DNA from: Streptomyces sp. SN-593
GTDB lineage: Bacteria; Actinomycetota; Actinomycetes; Streptomycetales; Streptomycetaceae
Length of the DNA: 64,000 nt
NCBI RefSeq assembly: GCF_016756395.1
Contig: NZ_AP018365.1
Location: 2,549,501-2,613,500, forward strand
Direction: 5' to 3'
Of the stretch, positions 1-7,259 are shown in pieces. Made by a program: the position numbers and the translations under genes. Every line of letters begins with the position of its first letter. Position 1 is the stretch's first letter. The notes below the pieces were generated by a model that was not told where the DNA came from, did not search any database, and was given only the letters and a program-made list of their open reading frames with translations.

Positions 1-869
1 TGACCTCGGCGATCGGCATCGCGAGCAGCATGAGCTCCGGCATCATCGAGGCCAACCGCACCGGCGGCACCGTCAAGCGGGTGCACTGCGGCTGGGCGGC
101 GCACGCGGGCGTGGTCGCCGCGGACCTGGCGCGGCACGGCCTGACCGGCCCGCCCACCGTGCTGGAGGGGCGGTTCGGGCTGCTGCGGGCGTTCTGCGGC
201 GAGCGGTTCGCCCTCGACGCGGTCACCGAGGGGCTCGGCGAGCGGTGGGAGATCGACCGGATCTTCTACAAGCCGTACCCCTGCAACCACTTCACCCACG
301 CGGGGGTGGACGCCGCCCTGCGGATACGCCGCTCCGGCGCCGATCCCGGGGCCGTCACCGGGATCGTCCTGGGCGTGCCCGAGCCGGTGCTGCGCACCAT
401 CGGCGAGCCGGCCGAGGAGAAGCGCCGGCCCCGCTCCGGCTACCACGCCGCCTTCAGCGGCCCCTACACCATCGCCGCGGCGCTGCTCGGCGGCGGCGGT
501 CTCGGGCTGGGCCACGACGACTTCACCGACCGCGCGGTGGCCGACCCCGCGCGGCTGGCGCTGGCGGACAAGGTGCGGGTGGAGGCCGACGCCGAGTGCA
601 CCGCGGCCTTCCCGCACCAGTTCCCCGCGGTGCTCACCGTGCGGATGGCCGACGGGACGGTGCTGCGCGAGCGGGTCAGGAACAACCGCGGCGGCCCGGC
701 CGACCCGCTGTCGCCCGACGAGCTGACCGCGAAGTTCCGGTCGAACGCGCGGCGCGCGGTGGACGGGGAAGCGGCCGCGGAACTCGCCCGCCGGGTGTGG
801 CGGCTGACCTCCGACGGCCGGCCCGCACAGGTCGCCGAGGCGCTGCGCGACCACGCCCCCCGGCACTGA
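1..869 (+). CDS. MmgE/PrpD family protein (5'-truncated by window edge)
   Basis: The reading frame is open from base 3, so the start lies outside the window and only the C-terminal ~288 residues are seen. The sequence carries the family's conserved C-terminal blocks: a K-x-YPCNHFTH stretch (around base 270), a SGYHAAFSGPYTIAAALL stretch (around 436-490) and the DPLSPDELTAKF motif near the end (around 700). The MmgE/PrpD family includes 2-methylcitrate dehydratase, cis-aconitate decarboxylase and iminodisuccinate epimerase, so the substrate cannot be named from the fold alone. It is followed 186 bases downstream by a co-oriented CoA-transferase and a CitE-like lyase, suggesting a dicarboxylic or tricarboxylic acid route using CoA activation. 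No signal peptide or membrane segment is visible in this part. Confidence 0.85.
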   Translation, partial: TSAIGIASSMSSGIIEANRTGGTVKRVHCGWAAHAGVVAADLARHGLTGPPTVLEGRFGLLRAFCGERFALDAVTEGLGERWEIDRIFYKPYPCNHFTHAGVDAALRIRRSGADPGAVTGIVLGVPEPVLRTIGEPAEEKRRPRSGYHAAFSGPYTIAAALLGGGGLGLGHDDFTDRAVADPARLALADKVRVEADAECTAAFPHQFPAVLTVRMADGTVLRERVRNNRGGPADPLSPDELTAKFRSNARRAVDGEAAAELARRVWRLTSDGRPAQVAEALRDHAPRH

Positions 870-912
870 GCCCCGGCCCGCGCCGGGCGTCACGGCGGAC
901 AGGGCGGTGGGC

Positions 913-948
913 GGTCACGGCAGTCACGGCGGTCACGGCGGTCACGCG
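913..948. repeat. 9-bp direct repeat, four copies
   Basis: Four head-to-tail copies of a 9-mer of the form GGTCACGGC (the second begins with A; the last ends GCG) lie just after the MmgE/PrpD stop codon. They are followed shortly by a second tandem array with a different unit. No reading frame is maintained through them. Confidence 0.85.
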
Positions 949-977
949 TGACTCGGCCGCCAGGGCCGCCCGGCCGC

Positions 978-1016
978 CACGCGGAGCCGTCACGCGGAGC
1001 CGTCACGCGGAGCCGT
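978..1016. repeat. 13-bp direct repeat, three copies
   Basis: Three perfect consecutive copies of CACGCGGAGCCGT occupy 978-990, 991-1003 and 1004-1016, with a partial fourth (CACG) after. They end 40 bases before the start codon of the CoA-transferase gene, so they sit in its untranslated leader or promoter. Their function is unknown; slippage or a regulatory array are both possible. Confidence 0.9.
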
Positions 1017-1055
1017 CACGCAGACAAGCGGAACACGACGACGAGAAGGGTCACC

Positions 1056-2246
1056 GTGCCAGACACCCCCCTGCCCTTGGCCGGGCTATCGGTCATCGAC
1101 GCGTCCACGCTGTTCGCCGGACCGTTCGCGGCGCGCGTCCTCGGCGACTTCGGCGCCGACGTCATCAAGATCGAGCAACCGGGCGGGGATCCGCTCCGCC
1201 GGTACGGCCACACGTACAACGACGTGCCGTTGCTGTGGAAGACCCTCAGCAGGAACAAGAAGAGCGTCGTCCTGGACCTGCACGAGCGCCGGGACGCGGA
1301 GCGCTTCGTCCGCCTTGCCGCGCGGGCGGACGTCGTCATCGAGAACTTCCGGCCGGGCACGCTCGAACGGTGGGGCCTGGGTCCGGACCGGCTCACCGAG
1401 GCCAACCCGCGGCTGGTCCTCGCCCGGGTGACCGCCTTCGGGCAGGACGGCCCCTACGCGCGCCGGCCCGGTTTCGGCACCCTCGCGGAGGCCATGAGCG
1501 GCCTGGCGGCGATGTCCGGCGAGCCGGACGGCCCGCCGATGCTGCCGGCGTTCCCGCTCGGCGACGCGGTGGCCGGCCTGCACACCGCGCTCGCGGTGCT
1601 GATCGCGCTCCGGGGCCGCGACCGCACCGGCGCCGGCCAGACCGCCGACGTCGCGATCACCGAAACCCTCATCGGGGCGCTGGGAGCCCAGATCACCGTC
1701 TACGACAAGCTGGGCGTCAAGCCGGCCCGGGTGGGGAACGGCTCGCACAACAGCGCGCCGAGGAACGTCTACCGGTGCGCGGACGGACGCTGGGTGGCCG
1801 TGTCGGCCCCCGCGCACTCGGTGGCCGAACGCGTCGTCCGGCTCGTCGGCCGTCCGGACCTGTGCGCGCGGCCCTGGTTCGCCGACGGCGCCGGCCGGGC
1901 CCGGCACCACGACCTCATCGACGACGCGGTCGGCCGGTGGATCTCCGCCCGCGACCGGGACGAGGTCCTCGAGGCGTTCGAGCGGGCCGAGGCGTCGGTG
2001 GCGCCCGTCTACGAGATCGACGACGTGCTCGCCGACCCGCAGGTGCGGGCGCGCGGCGTCGCGGTCGACGTGCCCGACGCCGAACTCGGCACCGTCCGCA
2101 TGCCGGGCCTGCCGTTCCGCCTCTCGGCCACACCGGGGCGGATCCGATGGAGCGGCCCGCGCCTCGGCGAACACACCGACGAGGTGCTCCACAGCATCGA
2201 CGGGGCCGGGGCGGCGGGCCCGCCGGCACGGAACGGACGGTCATGA
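1056..2246 (+). CDS. CaiB/BaiF (class III) CoA-transferase family protein
   Basis: A 396-residue cytoplasmic protein of the normal length for class III CoA-transferases, which move CoA between organic acids through an aspartyl-CoA thioester. The opening LAGLSVIDASTLFAGPFAAR, the FGADVIKIEQPGGDPLR block and the later ENFRPGTLERWGLG block are characteristic. The GTG at 1056 is chosen because GAAGGG lies a few bases upstream and homology begins right after it; translation from further upstream would run through the 13-bp tandem repeats. The stop overlaps the next gene's ATG by four bases (ATGA), implying translational coupling. With a CitE-like lyase downstream it may activate an acid such as itaconate, citramalate or a malyl-type substrate, but this specificity is inference. 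Confidence 0.88.
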   Translation: MPDTPLPLAGLSVIDASTLFAGPFAARVLGDFGADVIKIEQPGGDPLRRYGHTYNDVPLLWKTLSRNKKSVVLDLHERRDAERFVRLAARADVVIENFRPGTLERWGLGPDRLTEANPRLVLARVTAFGQDGPYARRPGFGTLAEAMSGLAAMSGEPDGPPMLPAFPLGDAVAGLHTALAVLIALRGRDRTGAGQTADVAITETLIGALGAQITVYDKLGVKPARVGNGSHNSAPRNVYRCADGRWVAVSAPAHSVAERVVRLVGRPDLCARPWFADGAGRARHHDLIDDAVGRWISARDRDEVLEAFERAEASVAPVYEIDDVLADPQVRARGVAVDVPDAELGTVRMPGLPFRLSATPGRIRWSGPRLGEHTDEVLHSIDGAGAAGPPARNGRS

Positions 2247-3118
2247 GCCTCCTCCCCCACAAGCACGCGGTCTTCCGAAGCTGCCTGTACGTGCCCGGCA
2301 ACCAGCCGGACCGGATCGCCCGCGCCTACGCCTCCGGCGCCGACGCGGTGATCCTCGACCTCGAGGACGCCGTCCCCGCGCCGCAGAAGGCCGCGGCGCG
2401 GGACATCGTCGCCGCCATCACCGCGGCTCCGGTGCCCAAGCCGACGTACGTGCGGGTGAACTCCGCCGAGTCCGGGCTGTGCGACGCCGACGTGCGCGCG
2501 GTGGCCGGCGAGGGCCTGGCCGGGGTGCGGCTGGCCAAGGCCGGCTCGCCCGACGACGTGCGGCGTGCGGCGTACCTGCTCCGGCAGGCCGGCAGCGCCG
2601 CGGTCGTCCACGTGCTGATCGAGTCGGCCGCCGCCCTGGAGAACGCCTACGCGCTGGCGACGGCGTCCCCCTCGGTCGGCATGCTCGGCCTCGGCGAGTC
2701 GGACCTGCGGGCCGACCTCGGCGCCGCGCCGGAGAGCCCGACGATGGACGCCGCCCGGGCCCGGGTGATCGTCGCCTCCCGCGCGGCCGGCCTGCCGAGC
2801 CCCTGCCAGAGCGTGTACCCCGAGCCCCGCGATCCGCACGGCCTGCTGGTCACCAGCCGGCACGGCCGCGGCCTCGGCTTCATCGGCCGGATGGCGATCC
2901 ACCCGGCGCAGATCCCGATCATCCACGACGTGTACACCCCGACCCCCGACGAGATCGACGACGCCCGCTCGATCTGCGAGGCGGCCCGGATCGCGGCGGA
3001 GGCCGACCGGTCGATCGTCATCACCCCCAGCGGACGCATGGTCGGGCCGCCCGCGGTCGCGCGGGCGAAGCAGGTGCTCCAACTGGCCAGAACCCTCAAC
3101 CTCATCGAGATCGCGTGA
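2243..3118 (+). CDS. HpcH/HpaI aldolase family, CitE-like CoA-ester lyase
   Basis: A 291-residue TIM-barrel protein of the CitE/malyl-CoA lyase type. These enzymes cleave 3-hydroxy-acyl-CoA esters such as citramalyl-CoA or malyl-CoA, using Mg2+. Visible family blocks are RSCLYVPGNQPDRIARA at the N-terminus, ADAVILDLEDAVP (metal-site acidic residues), VRVNS, LIESAAALENAYAL and GMLGLGESDLRADLG, then a MAIHPAQIPIIHDVYTP block. ATGA overlap with the CoA-transferase stop marks an operon. Such transferase-lyase pairs act together in itaconate and citramalate catabolism, where the transferase makes the CoA ester and the lyase splits it to pyruvate and acetyl-CoA. No hydratase is visible in the cluster as far as the window shows, so the pathway is incomplete here or different. 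Confidence 0.85.
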   Translation: MSLLPHKHAVFRSCLYVPGNQPDRIARAYASGADAVILDLEDAVPAPQKAAARDIVAAITAAPVPKPTYVRVNSAESGLCDADVRAVAGEGLAGVRLAKAGSPDDVRRAAYLLRQAGSAAVVHVLIESAAALENAYALATASPSVGMLGLGESDLRADLGAAPESPTMDAARARVIVASRAAGLPSPCQSVYPEPRDPHGLLVTSRHGRGLGFIGRMAIHPAQIPIIHDVYTPTPDEIDDARSICEAARIAAEADRSIVITPSGRMVGPPAVARAKQVLQLARTLNLIEIA

Positions 3119-3179
3119 CCGGACCGACCAGCGGTGCGGCGACCCGGAACACGGCGGCGGAAGCGGACGGAGACACCTG

Positions 3180-4286
3180 ATGACGAGCACCACGACCGAC
3201 CGGCGGTGGGACATCCTGGACCCGGCCGCCGACCCGGACGACCCCGAGGCGTACCTGCGGGCCGCCCTGGAGTGGCACTTCGGCGAGGAGACCGGCTCTC
3301 CGTTCTGGCTCCGGCGGGCCAGGAGCCTGGACTTCTCCCCGCTGCGGGACGTGCGCACCTACGACGACCTCGCCCTGTTCCCCAACGTCGCGGACGAGCT
3401 GCGCGACGTGCCCGTGCAGGACCTGGTCCCCCGCGGCTACGGCCCGCGGCCCCCGGCGCCCCGGGTCTTCGAGACCGGCGGCACGACGGGCGCGCCCAAG
3501 CGCGTGATCATGATGCCGGACTGGCTGGAGGCCTCGATCGACCGCATGCTGGCCGGCCCGCAGTTCGCCGGGCGCCCGCCGTCCAACATCCTCATCGCGG
3601 CGCCGACGGGCCCGCACAAGATCGGCTGCATGTACGACTACGCCGTCGCACGGCAGAACACCGTCAAGTTCGCCGTCGACCTCGACCCGCGCTGGGTGAA
3701 GAAGCTGATCGGCCGGGGCATGGCCGACGAGGCGGCGGCCTACGTCGAGCACGTCCTCGACCAGATCGAGCACGTGCTGGCGAGCCAGGACGTCGGGCTG
3801 CTGGTCACCACCCCGCCGCTGCTCGGCGCCTGCGCACGGCGGCCCCGGCTGGCGGCGCTGATCGACGAGAAGGTCGAGCTGGTGTTCTGGGGCGGGGCGC
3901 ACATGGACGTGGACCAGCGCTTCCGGCTGATGTACGAGTCCTTCCCGAACGTCCGGATGACCAGCCGGTACAACAGCGCGCTGATCCTGGACGGCGCCCG
4001 GGAGCGGCCCGGGACCGGCCCGGGCGAGGAGGTCGTCTACGACACGCGCAGCCCCGTCGTCACCTTCCGCGTGGTCGACCCCGCCACCCGCGCACCGGTG
4101 GAGTACGGCCGGCGCGGCCAGGTCGTCATGAACCACCTGAGCAAGGGCTGGTTCCTGCCGAACAACCTGGAGCGGGACACCGCCATCCGGATCGAGGCGC
4201 CGGCCGGGCACGTCGGCGACTCGGTGGCCGGACCGCGGCCGGTCCAGGAGTTCGGAGGGGAGCGCGTGATCGAGGGGATCTACTGA
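3180..4286 (+). CDS. AMP-binding (ANL superfamily) protein resembling phenazine-pathway EhpF
   Basis: A 368-residue protein with the adenylate-forming P-loop FETGGTTGAPKRV near residue 100, of the phenylacetate-CoA-ligase type. It is much shorter than canonical acyl-CoA ligases (over 430 residues) and appears to lack the mobile C-terminal domain, as described for EhpF-type proteins of phenazine biosynthesis. Later blocks FWGGAHMD and YNSALILDG fit that subfamily as I recall it. It starts 61 bases after the CitE-like gene, same strand, and is probably in the same transcript. It may activate an aryl or other acid by adenylation; the substrate is unknown. The EhpF comparison is from memory and moderately certain; the ANL assignment is firmer. 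Confidence 0.7.
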   Translation: MTSTTTDRRWDILDPAADPDDPEAYLRAALEWHFGEETGSPFWLRRARSLDFSPLRDVRTYDDLALFPNVADELRDVPVQDLVPRGYGPRPPAPRVFETGGTTGAPKRVIMMPDWLEASIDRMLAGPQFAGRPPSNILIAAPTGPHKIGCMYDYAVARQNTVKFAVDLDPRWVKKLIGRGMADEAAAYVEHVLDQIEHVLASQDVGLLVTTPPLLGACARRPRLAALIDEKVELVFWGGAHMDVDQRFRLMYESFPNVRMTSRYNSALILDGARERPGTGPGEEVVYDTRSPVVTFRVVDPATRAPVEYGRRGQVVMNHLSKGWFLPNNLERDTAIRIEAPAGHVGDSVAGPRPVQEFGGERVIEGIY

Positions 4287-4478
4287 GCCGGTCGCCGGGG
4301 GGCGCCGCGCGTGCCCGGACCGGGTGGCGCGGTCCGCGCCGGCGCCGGACTCGTCCGATCGGGGTACCCGGGTCCGGGCGGGCCCCGCTCCGCCCCGCCG
4401 GCGCCTCCCGGGCCGCCACGGCAGGGCCCGGCGGACGGGTCCTCGCAGGTGGGCCCGCCGGGGCGGGGTGCGGCGGGG

Positions 4479-4552
4479 TGGGGCGGGTGGGACTCGAACC
4501 CACGACCGACGGATTATGAGTCCGCTGCTCTAACCGGCTGAGCTACCGCCCC
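4479..4552 (-). tRNA. tRNA with CAU anticodon (tRNA-Met or tRNA-Ile2)
   Basis: A complete 74-nt cloverleaf on the minus strand: 7-bp acceptor stem (GGGGCGG with CCGCCCC), D arm GCTC/GAGC, anticodon stem around loop CTCATAA, variable loop CGGTC, and T arm with TTCGAGT. The discriminator base is A and CCA is not encoded. The CAU anticodon is read either as elongator methionine or, if lysidine-modified, as isoleucine-2. The body of the sequence looks closer to bacterial Ile2 around the variable loop, but this cannot be settled by eye. Confidence 0.9.
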
Positions 4553-4684
4553 GTACGGCGTGCCGTGCGCGCCGTCTGCCGCAGCATAGCCGCTCATACG
4601 ATCTGTCGCCCTCGCGGGTGTACGGACGCATCGTCAGGTGGACGGGGCGCGGGCCGAACTGACGGCCCGGAGGCGGCCGGAGAC

Positions 4685-4707
4685 GAAAAAGGACCCCGAA
4701 GGGTCCT
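4685..4707 (-). terminator. Intrinsic terminator after the tRNA-Asn pair
   Basis: On the minus strand this reads AGGACCC-TTCG-GGGTCCT followed by a run of five T: a perfect 7-bp stem, a stable TTCG tetraloop and a U-tract. It lies about 10 bases downstream of the 3' end of the tRNA-Asn genes, so it should end their transcript. The U-tract is unusually clear for such GC-rich DNA. Confidence 0.85.
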
Positions 4708-4716
4708 GATCCCGCG

Positions 4717-4789
4717 CTCCCCCGACTGGACTCGAACCAGTAACCTGCCGGTTAACAGCCGGCTGCTCTGCCAATTGAGCTACAGGGGA
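4717..4789 (-). tRNA. tRNA-Asn (GTT), copy 1
   Basis: A 73-nt cloverleaf with acceptor TCCCCTG/CGGGGGA (one G-U pair), D arm, anticodon loop CTGTTAA (anticodon GUU) and TTCGAGT T-loop. The discriminator is G and CCA is not encoded. Together with the identical copy four bases upstream it forms a two-gene transcription unit ending at the terminator at 4685-4707. Confidence 0.95.
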
Positions 4790-4793
4790 TCAG

Positions 4794-4866
4794 CTCCCCC
4801 GACTGGACTCGAACCAGTAACCTGCCGGTTAACAGCCGGCTGCTCTGCCAATTGAGCTACAGGGGA
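4794..4866 (-). tRNA. tRNA-Asn (GTT), copy 2
   Basis: Identical over its 73 nt to the copy at 4717-4789 and separated from it by only four bases (TCAG), which points to recent tandem duplication or gene conversion. It is the promoter-proximal gene of the pair. Confidence 0.95.
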
Positions 4867-4940
4867 TCGCGCTGCGTGCGCCGAATGCACCCACAGGGAT
4901 CTCCCCGGCGGGCGCACGGTCGGTGCGACACATACATTAG

Positions 4941-4974
4941 CGCAAGCGGGGGGGTGCTCCGCCAACCGCTTGCG
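4941..4974. promoter_or_regulatory. Inverted repeat between tRNA-Asn genes and the 5047 gene
   Basis: Perfect 9-bp arms CGCAAGCGG (4941-4949) and CCGCTTGCG (4966-4974) with a 16-bp spacer lie in the divergent intergenic region. They could be a regulatory site for the small membrane protein gene or part of the tRNA promoter region. No protein partner is evident. Confidence 0.45.
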
Positions 4975-5046
4975 GGGGGTTGTCCCCCACGACGCAGGGT
5001 AGGCGTCCAGGAGTCCCGCAGAATCTGAGTGAGGAAGGGTGGAGCC

Positions 5047-5343
5047 ATGCGCTACCGGCTGACGTTCATCACCGGAGCCCTGGTCGGTTTCGTGCTCGGC
5101 GCCCGCGCCGGACGCGAGCGGTACGAACAGCTGCGCGAGACCGCCCGGAAGTTCGCGCAGAACCCGGCGGTGCGGAACACCGCGGAATCCGCGGTGCAGC
5201 AGGGCCGCACCGCGGCGGGCAAGGCCAAGGAGACGGTCACCGCCAAGGTCGGCGACCGGATGCCCGACGCCCTCGCCGGGAGGATCCGGGCGAGCCGCAA
5301 CGGCAACACCCCCGACAGCGACTGGGGCACCTCGAACACCTGA
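5047..5343 (+). CDS. Small YtxH-like membrane-anchored protein
   Basis: A 98-residue protein with one N-terminal hydrophobic segment (about residues 5-20, LTFITGALVGFVLGARAG) followed by a charged, probably helical, amphipathic tail rich in Ala, Lys, Glu and Arg. This is the layout of YtxH-type general stress or envelope proteins, which are anchored by one helix with a cytoplasmic coiled tail. The ATG at 5047 is preferred over an upstream in-frame ATG at 5029 because GGAAGGGTGGAG sits just before it and the hydrophobic segment starts directly after. It stands alone between the tRNA genes and the sugar kinase. The function is unknown. Confidence 0.75.
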   Translation: MRYRLTFITGALVGFVLGARAGRERYEQLRETARKFAQNPAVRNTAESAVQQGRTAAGKAKETVTAKVGDRMPDALAGRIRASRNGNTPDSDWGTSNT

Positions 5344-5466
5344 CCCGCCCCGAGGGCCCGTCCCACCCTCCGCGAGGCCGCCCGCGCCGACAGGCCGGGC
5401 GGCTTGGCGCGCACCCGATCCGGAGGAGGCGCGCGCGCCGGGCCCGCCGTACGGCATCATCAGCGC

Positions 5467-6918
5467 ATGGGGAAAGTCGCCGGCATAGACAGCTCGACCA
5501 CGGGCACCACCATCGTCGTGTGCGACACGGACACCGGGGCCGTGCTGCGCCAGGGCCACGCCCCGCACCCCCTCGACGACGACGGCGCGAAGCCCACCGA
5601 GACCGACCCCGAGGCGTGGCTGCTGTCGCTGGGCGAGGCGGCGTCCGGCGGCGTGCTGGAAGGCGTGCAGGCGATCGGCATCGCCGGACAGCAGCACGGC
5701 CTGCTGGCCCTGGACGCCGGCGGCGTGACGGTGCGCCCGGCGCTGCTGCGCGGCGACAAGCGGGCCCAGGTGCAGGCCGCGGAACTGGTGGAGGAGCTGG
5801 GCGGACCGGCCGGCTGGGCCGAGGCCGTCGGCGCGGTGCCGCAGGCGTCCTACCCCGTGGCCAAGCTGCGCTGGCTGGCCCAGCACGAACCGGCCGCCGC
5901 CAAGCGCGTCGCCGAGGTGCTGCTCCCGCACGACTGGCTGGTCTGGCAGCTACTGGGCCGCCCCGAGCGCCGCACGACCGACCGCGGCGACGTCTCCGGC
6001 ACCGGCTACTGGTCGGCGGCCACCGGCGAGTACCGCCCGGACCTGGTGGAACGCGCGCTGGGCCACAGCGCCCGGCTGCCCGACGTGCTCGCACCCGCCG
6101 AACCGGCCGGCCAGACCCCCGAGGGCCTGCTGATCTCGGCCGGCACCGGCGACGCGATGGCCGCCGCGCTGGGCCTGGGCCTGGGCCCGGGCGACGCGGT
6201 GGTCTCGCTCGGCGCCGGCGGCACCGTCTTCGCCGTCCACCCGCAGGCGCTGCGGGACCCCACCGGCACCGTCACCTCGTACGCCGACGCGACCGGCAAC
6301 CACCTGCCGCTGCTCCAGGTCCGCAACGCCGTGCGCACCCTGCGCGGCACCGCCGAACTGCTCGGCACGGACCTGCCGGGCCTGTCCGAGCTGGCGCTCA
6401 CCTCGACGCCGGGCGCGTACGGACTGGTGCTGCTGCCGTACCTGGAGGGCGAGCGCACTCCCGACCTGCCGCACACCGCGGGCACGCTCAGCGGGCTGCG
6501 GCGGGACTCGATGAAGCCGGAGCACCTGGCGCGGGCGGCGTTCGAGGGGATGCTGTGCGCGCTCGCCGACGCGCTGGACGTGCTGCGCGGCAAGGGCGTC
6601 GAGGTGCGCCGGGTGTTCCTGCTGGGCCCGTCCGCCGAGCTGCCCGCGGTGCAGCGCATCGCGCCGCCGCTGTTCGGCGTGCCGGTGGTGGTGCCGCAGG
6701 CCGGGGAGTACGCGGCGCTGGGCGCCGCCCGGCAGGCAGCCTGGTCGCTCGGCGCGGTCCTCGGTTCGCGGACCGAGGACGGCCCGCCGCACTGGCCCCT
6801 GGAGGGCGCCCGGCACTTCGAGCCCGGCGAGGACGCGGCCGTGGGCGGCGCGGTCCGCCAGCAGTACACGTCGGTACGCGAGCACACGCACCCGGGCGCC
6901 TTCGACGCGCTGCGCTGA
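5467..6918 (+). CDS. xylB: FGGY-family carbohydrate kinase, probable xylulokinase
   Basis: A 483-residue ATP-dependent sugar kinase of normal xylulokinase length. It has the N-terminal phosphate-1 motif (GIDSSTTGTTIVV), the GIAGQQHGLLAL block near residue 75-85 that in XylB contacts the sugar, the catalytic-Asp region DRGDVSGTGYW near residue 175, and the adenosine-motif region FLLGPSAELPAVQRI near residue 395. XylB phosphorylates D-xylulose to xylulose 5-phosphate for the pentose phosphate pathway. The ATG at 5467 begins right at the homology. No xylose isomerase is adjacent, but a GH10 xylanase lies elsewhere in the window. Specificity among FGGY kinases cannot be proven from sequence alone. 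Confidence 0.8.
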   Translation: MGKVAGIDSSTTGTTIVVCDTDTGAVLRQGHAPHPLDDDGAKPTETDPEAWLLSLGEAASGGVLEGVQAIGIAGQQHGLLALDAGGVTVRPALLRGDKRAQVQAAELVEELGGPAGWAEAVGAVPQASYPVAKLRWLAQHEPAAAKRVAEVLLPHDWLVWQLLGRPERRTTDRGDVSGTGYWSAATGEYRPDLVERALGHSARLPDVLAPAEPAGQTPEGLLISAGTGDAMAAALGLGLGPGDAVVSLGAGGTVFAVHPQALRDPTGTVTSYADATGNHLPLLQVRNAVRTLRGTAELLGTDLPGLSELALTSTPGAYGLVLLPYLEGERTPDLPHTAGTLSGLRRDSMKPEHLARAAFEGMLCALADALDVLRGKGVEVRRVFLLGPSAELPAVQRIAPPLFGVPVVVPQAGEYAALGAARQAAWSLGAVLGSRTEDGPPHWPLEGARHFEPGEDAAVGGAVRQQYTSVREHTHPGAFDALR

Positions 6919-7259
6919 GGCACCGGGCACGGGCCGGGCGACCGGGCCGACCGCACGGGCCGTGACCGGGCCGGGCGGCCGGGCCAGGCGACCACCCGGG
7001 CGACCGGCCCGGATGAAGGCCCCACGGCCGGCCCGGGTGACCGCCCGGACGGCCGGCCCGGGTAACGGCCTGCCCGCGAGCCGGCAAACTCCCCGCTATT
7101 CCGGTGCGCCGGCGGCATGGCGGACGATACGTTGGCCGGTCGCTCAACCCCCCGGCGCGGCCGCGGCGTCCTAGCGGTCGGCGTCCCAGCCCGTGCCCTG
7201 CCCGCGTCCCCGCTCGTGCCCTGCCCGAGGCAACCCGAGGTAACCCGAGGTAACTGATT
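6919..7259. other. Intergenic region upstream of the ABC transporter operon
   Basis: These 341 bases contain no convincing gene. The first half is extremely GC-rich with degenerate direct repeats around CGGCCGGCCCGGGT (for example near 7026 and 7051). A less GC-rich patch around 7090-7145, including CGATACGTT, is the likeliest promoter position for the ABC genes. The end carries the 10-bp repeat listed separately. Confidence 0.5.
7224..7253 (+). repeat. Tandem 10-bp repeat containing SD-like cores
   Basis: Three head-to-tail copies of CCCGAGGYAA occupy 7224-7233, 7234-7243 and 7244-7253, directly before the GTG start at 7260. Each copy contains a purine-rich CGAGG that could pair with 16S rRNA; the last copy has usable spacing, so the ribosome binding site appears triplicated. 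Confidence 0.8.

Noticed and set aside
913..1020. CRISPR array
   Set aside because: The repeats are directly adjacent, 9 and 13 bases long, without unique spacers.
245..3118. A 957-residue open frame running from the MmgE/PrpD region through to the CitE-like gene
   Set aside because: Only its last ~290 residues (from 2243) are the CitE-like protein; the rest is Arg/Pro/Gly-rich out-of-frame translation of two genes with good family matches.
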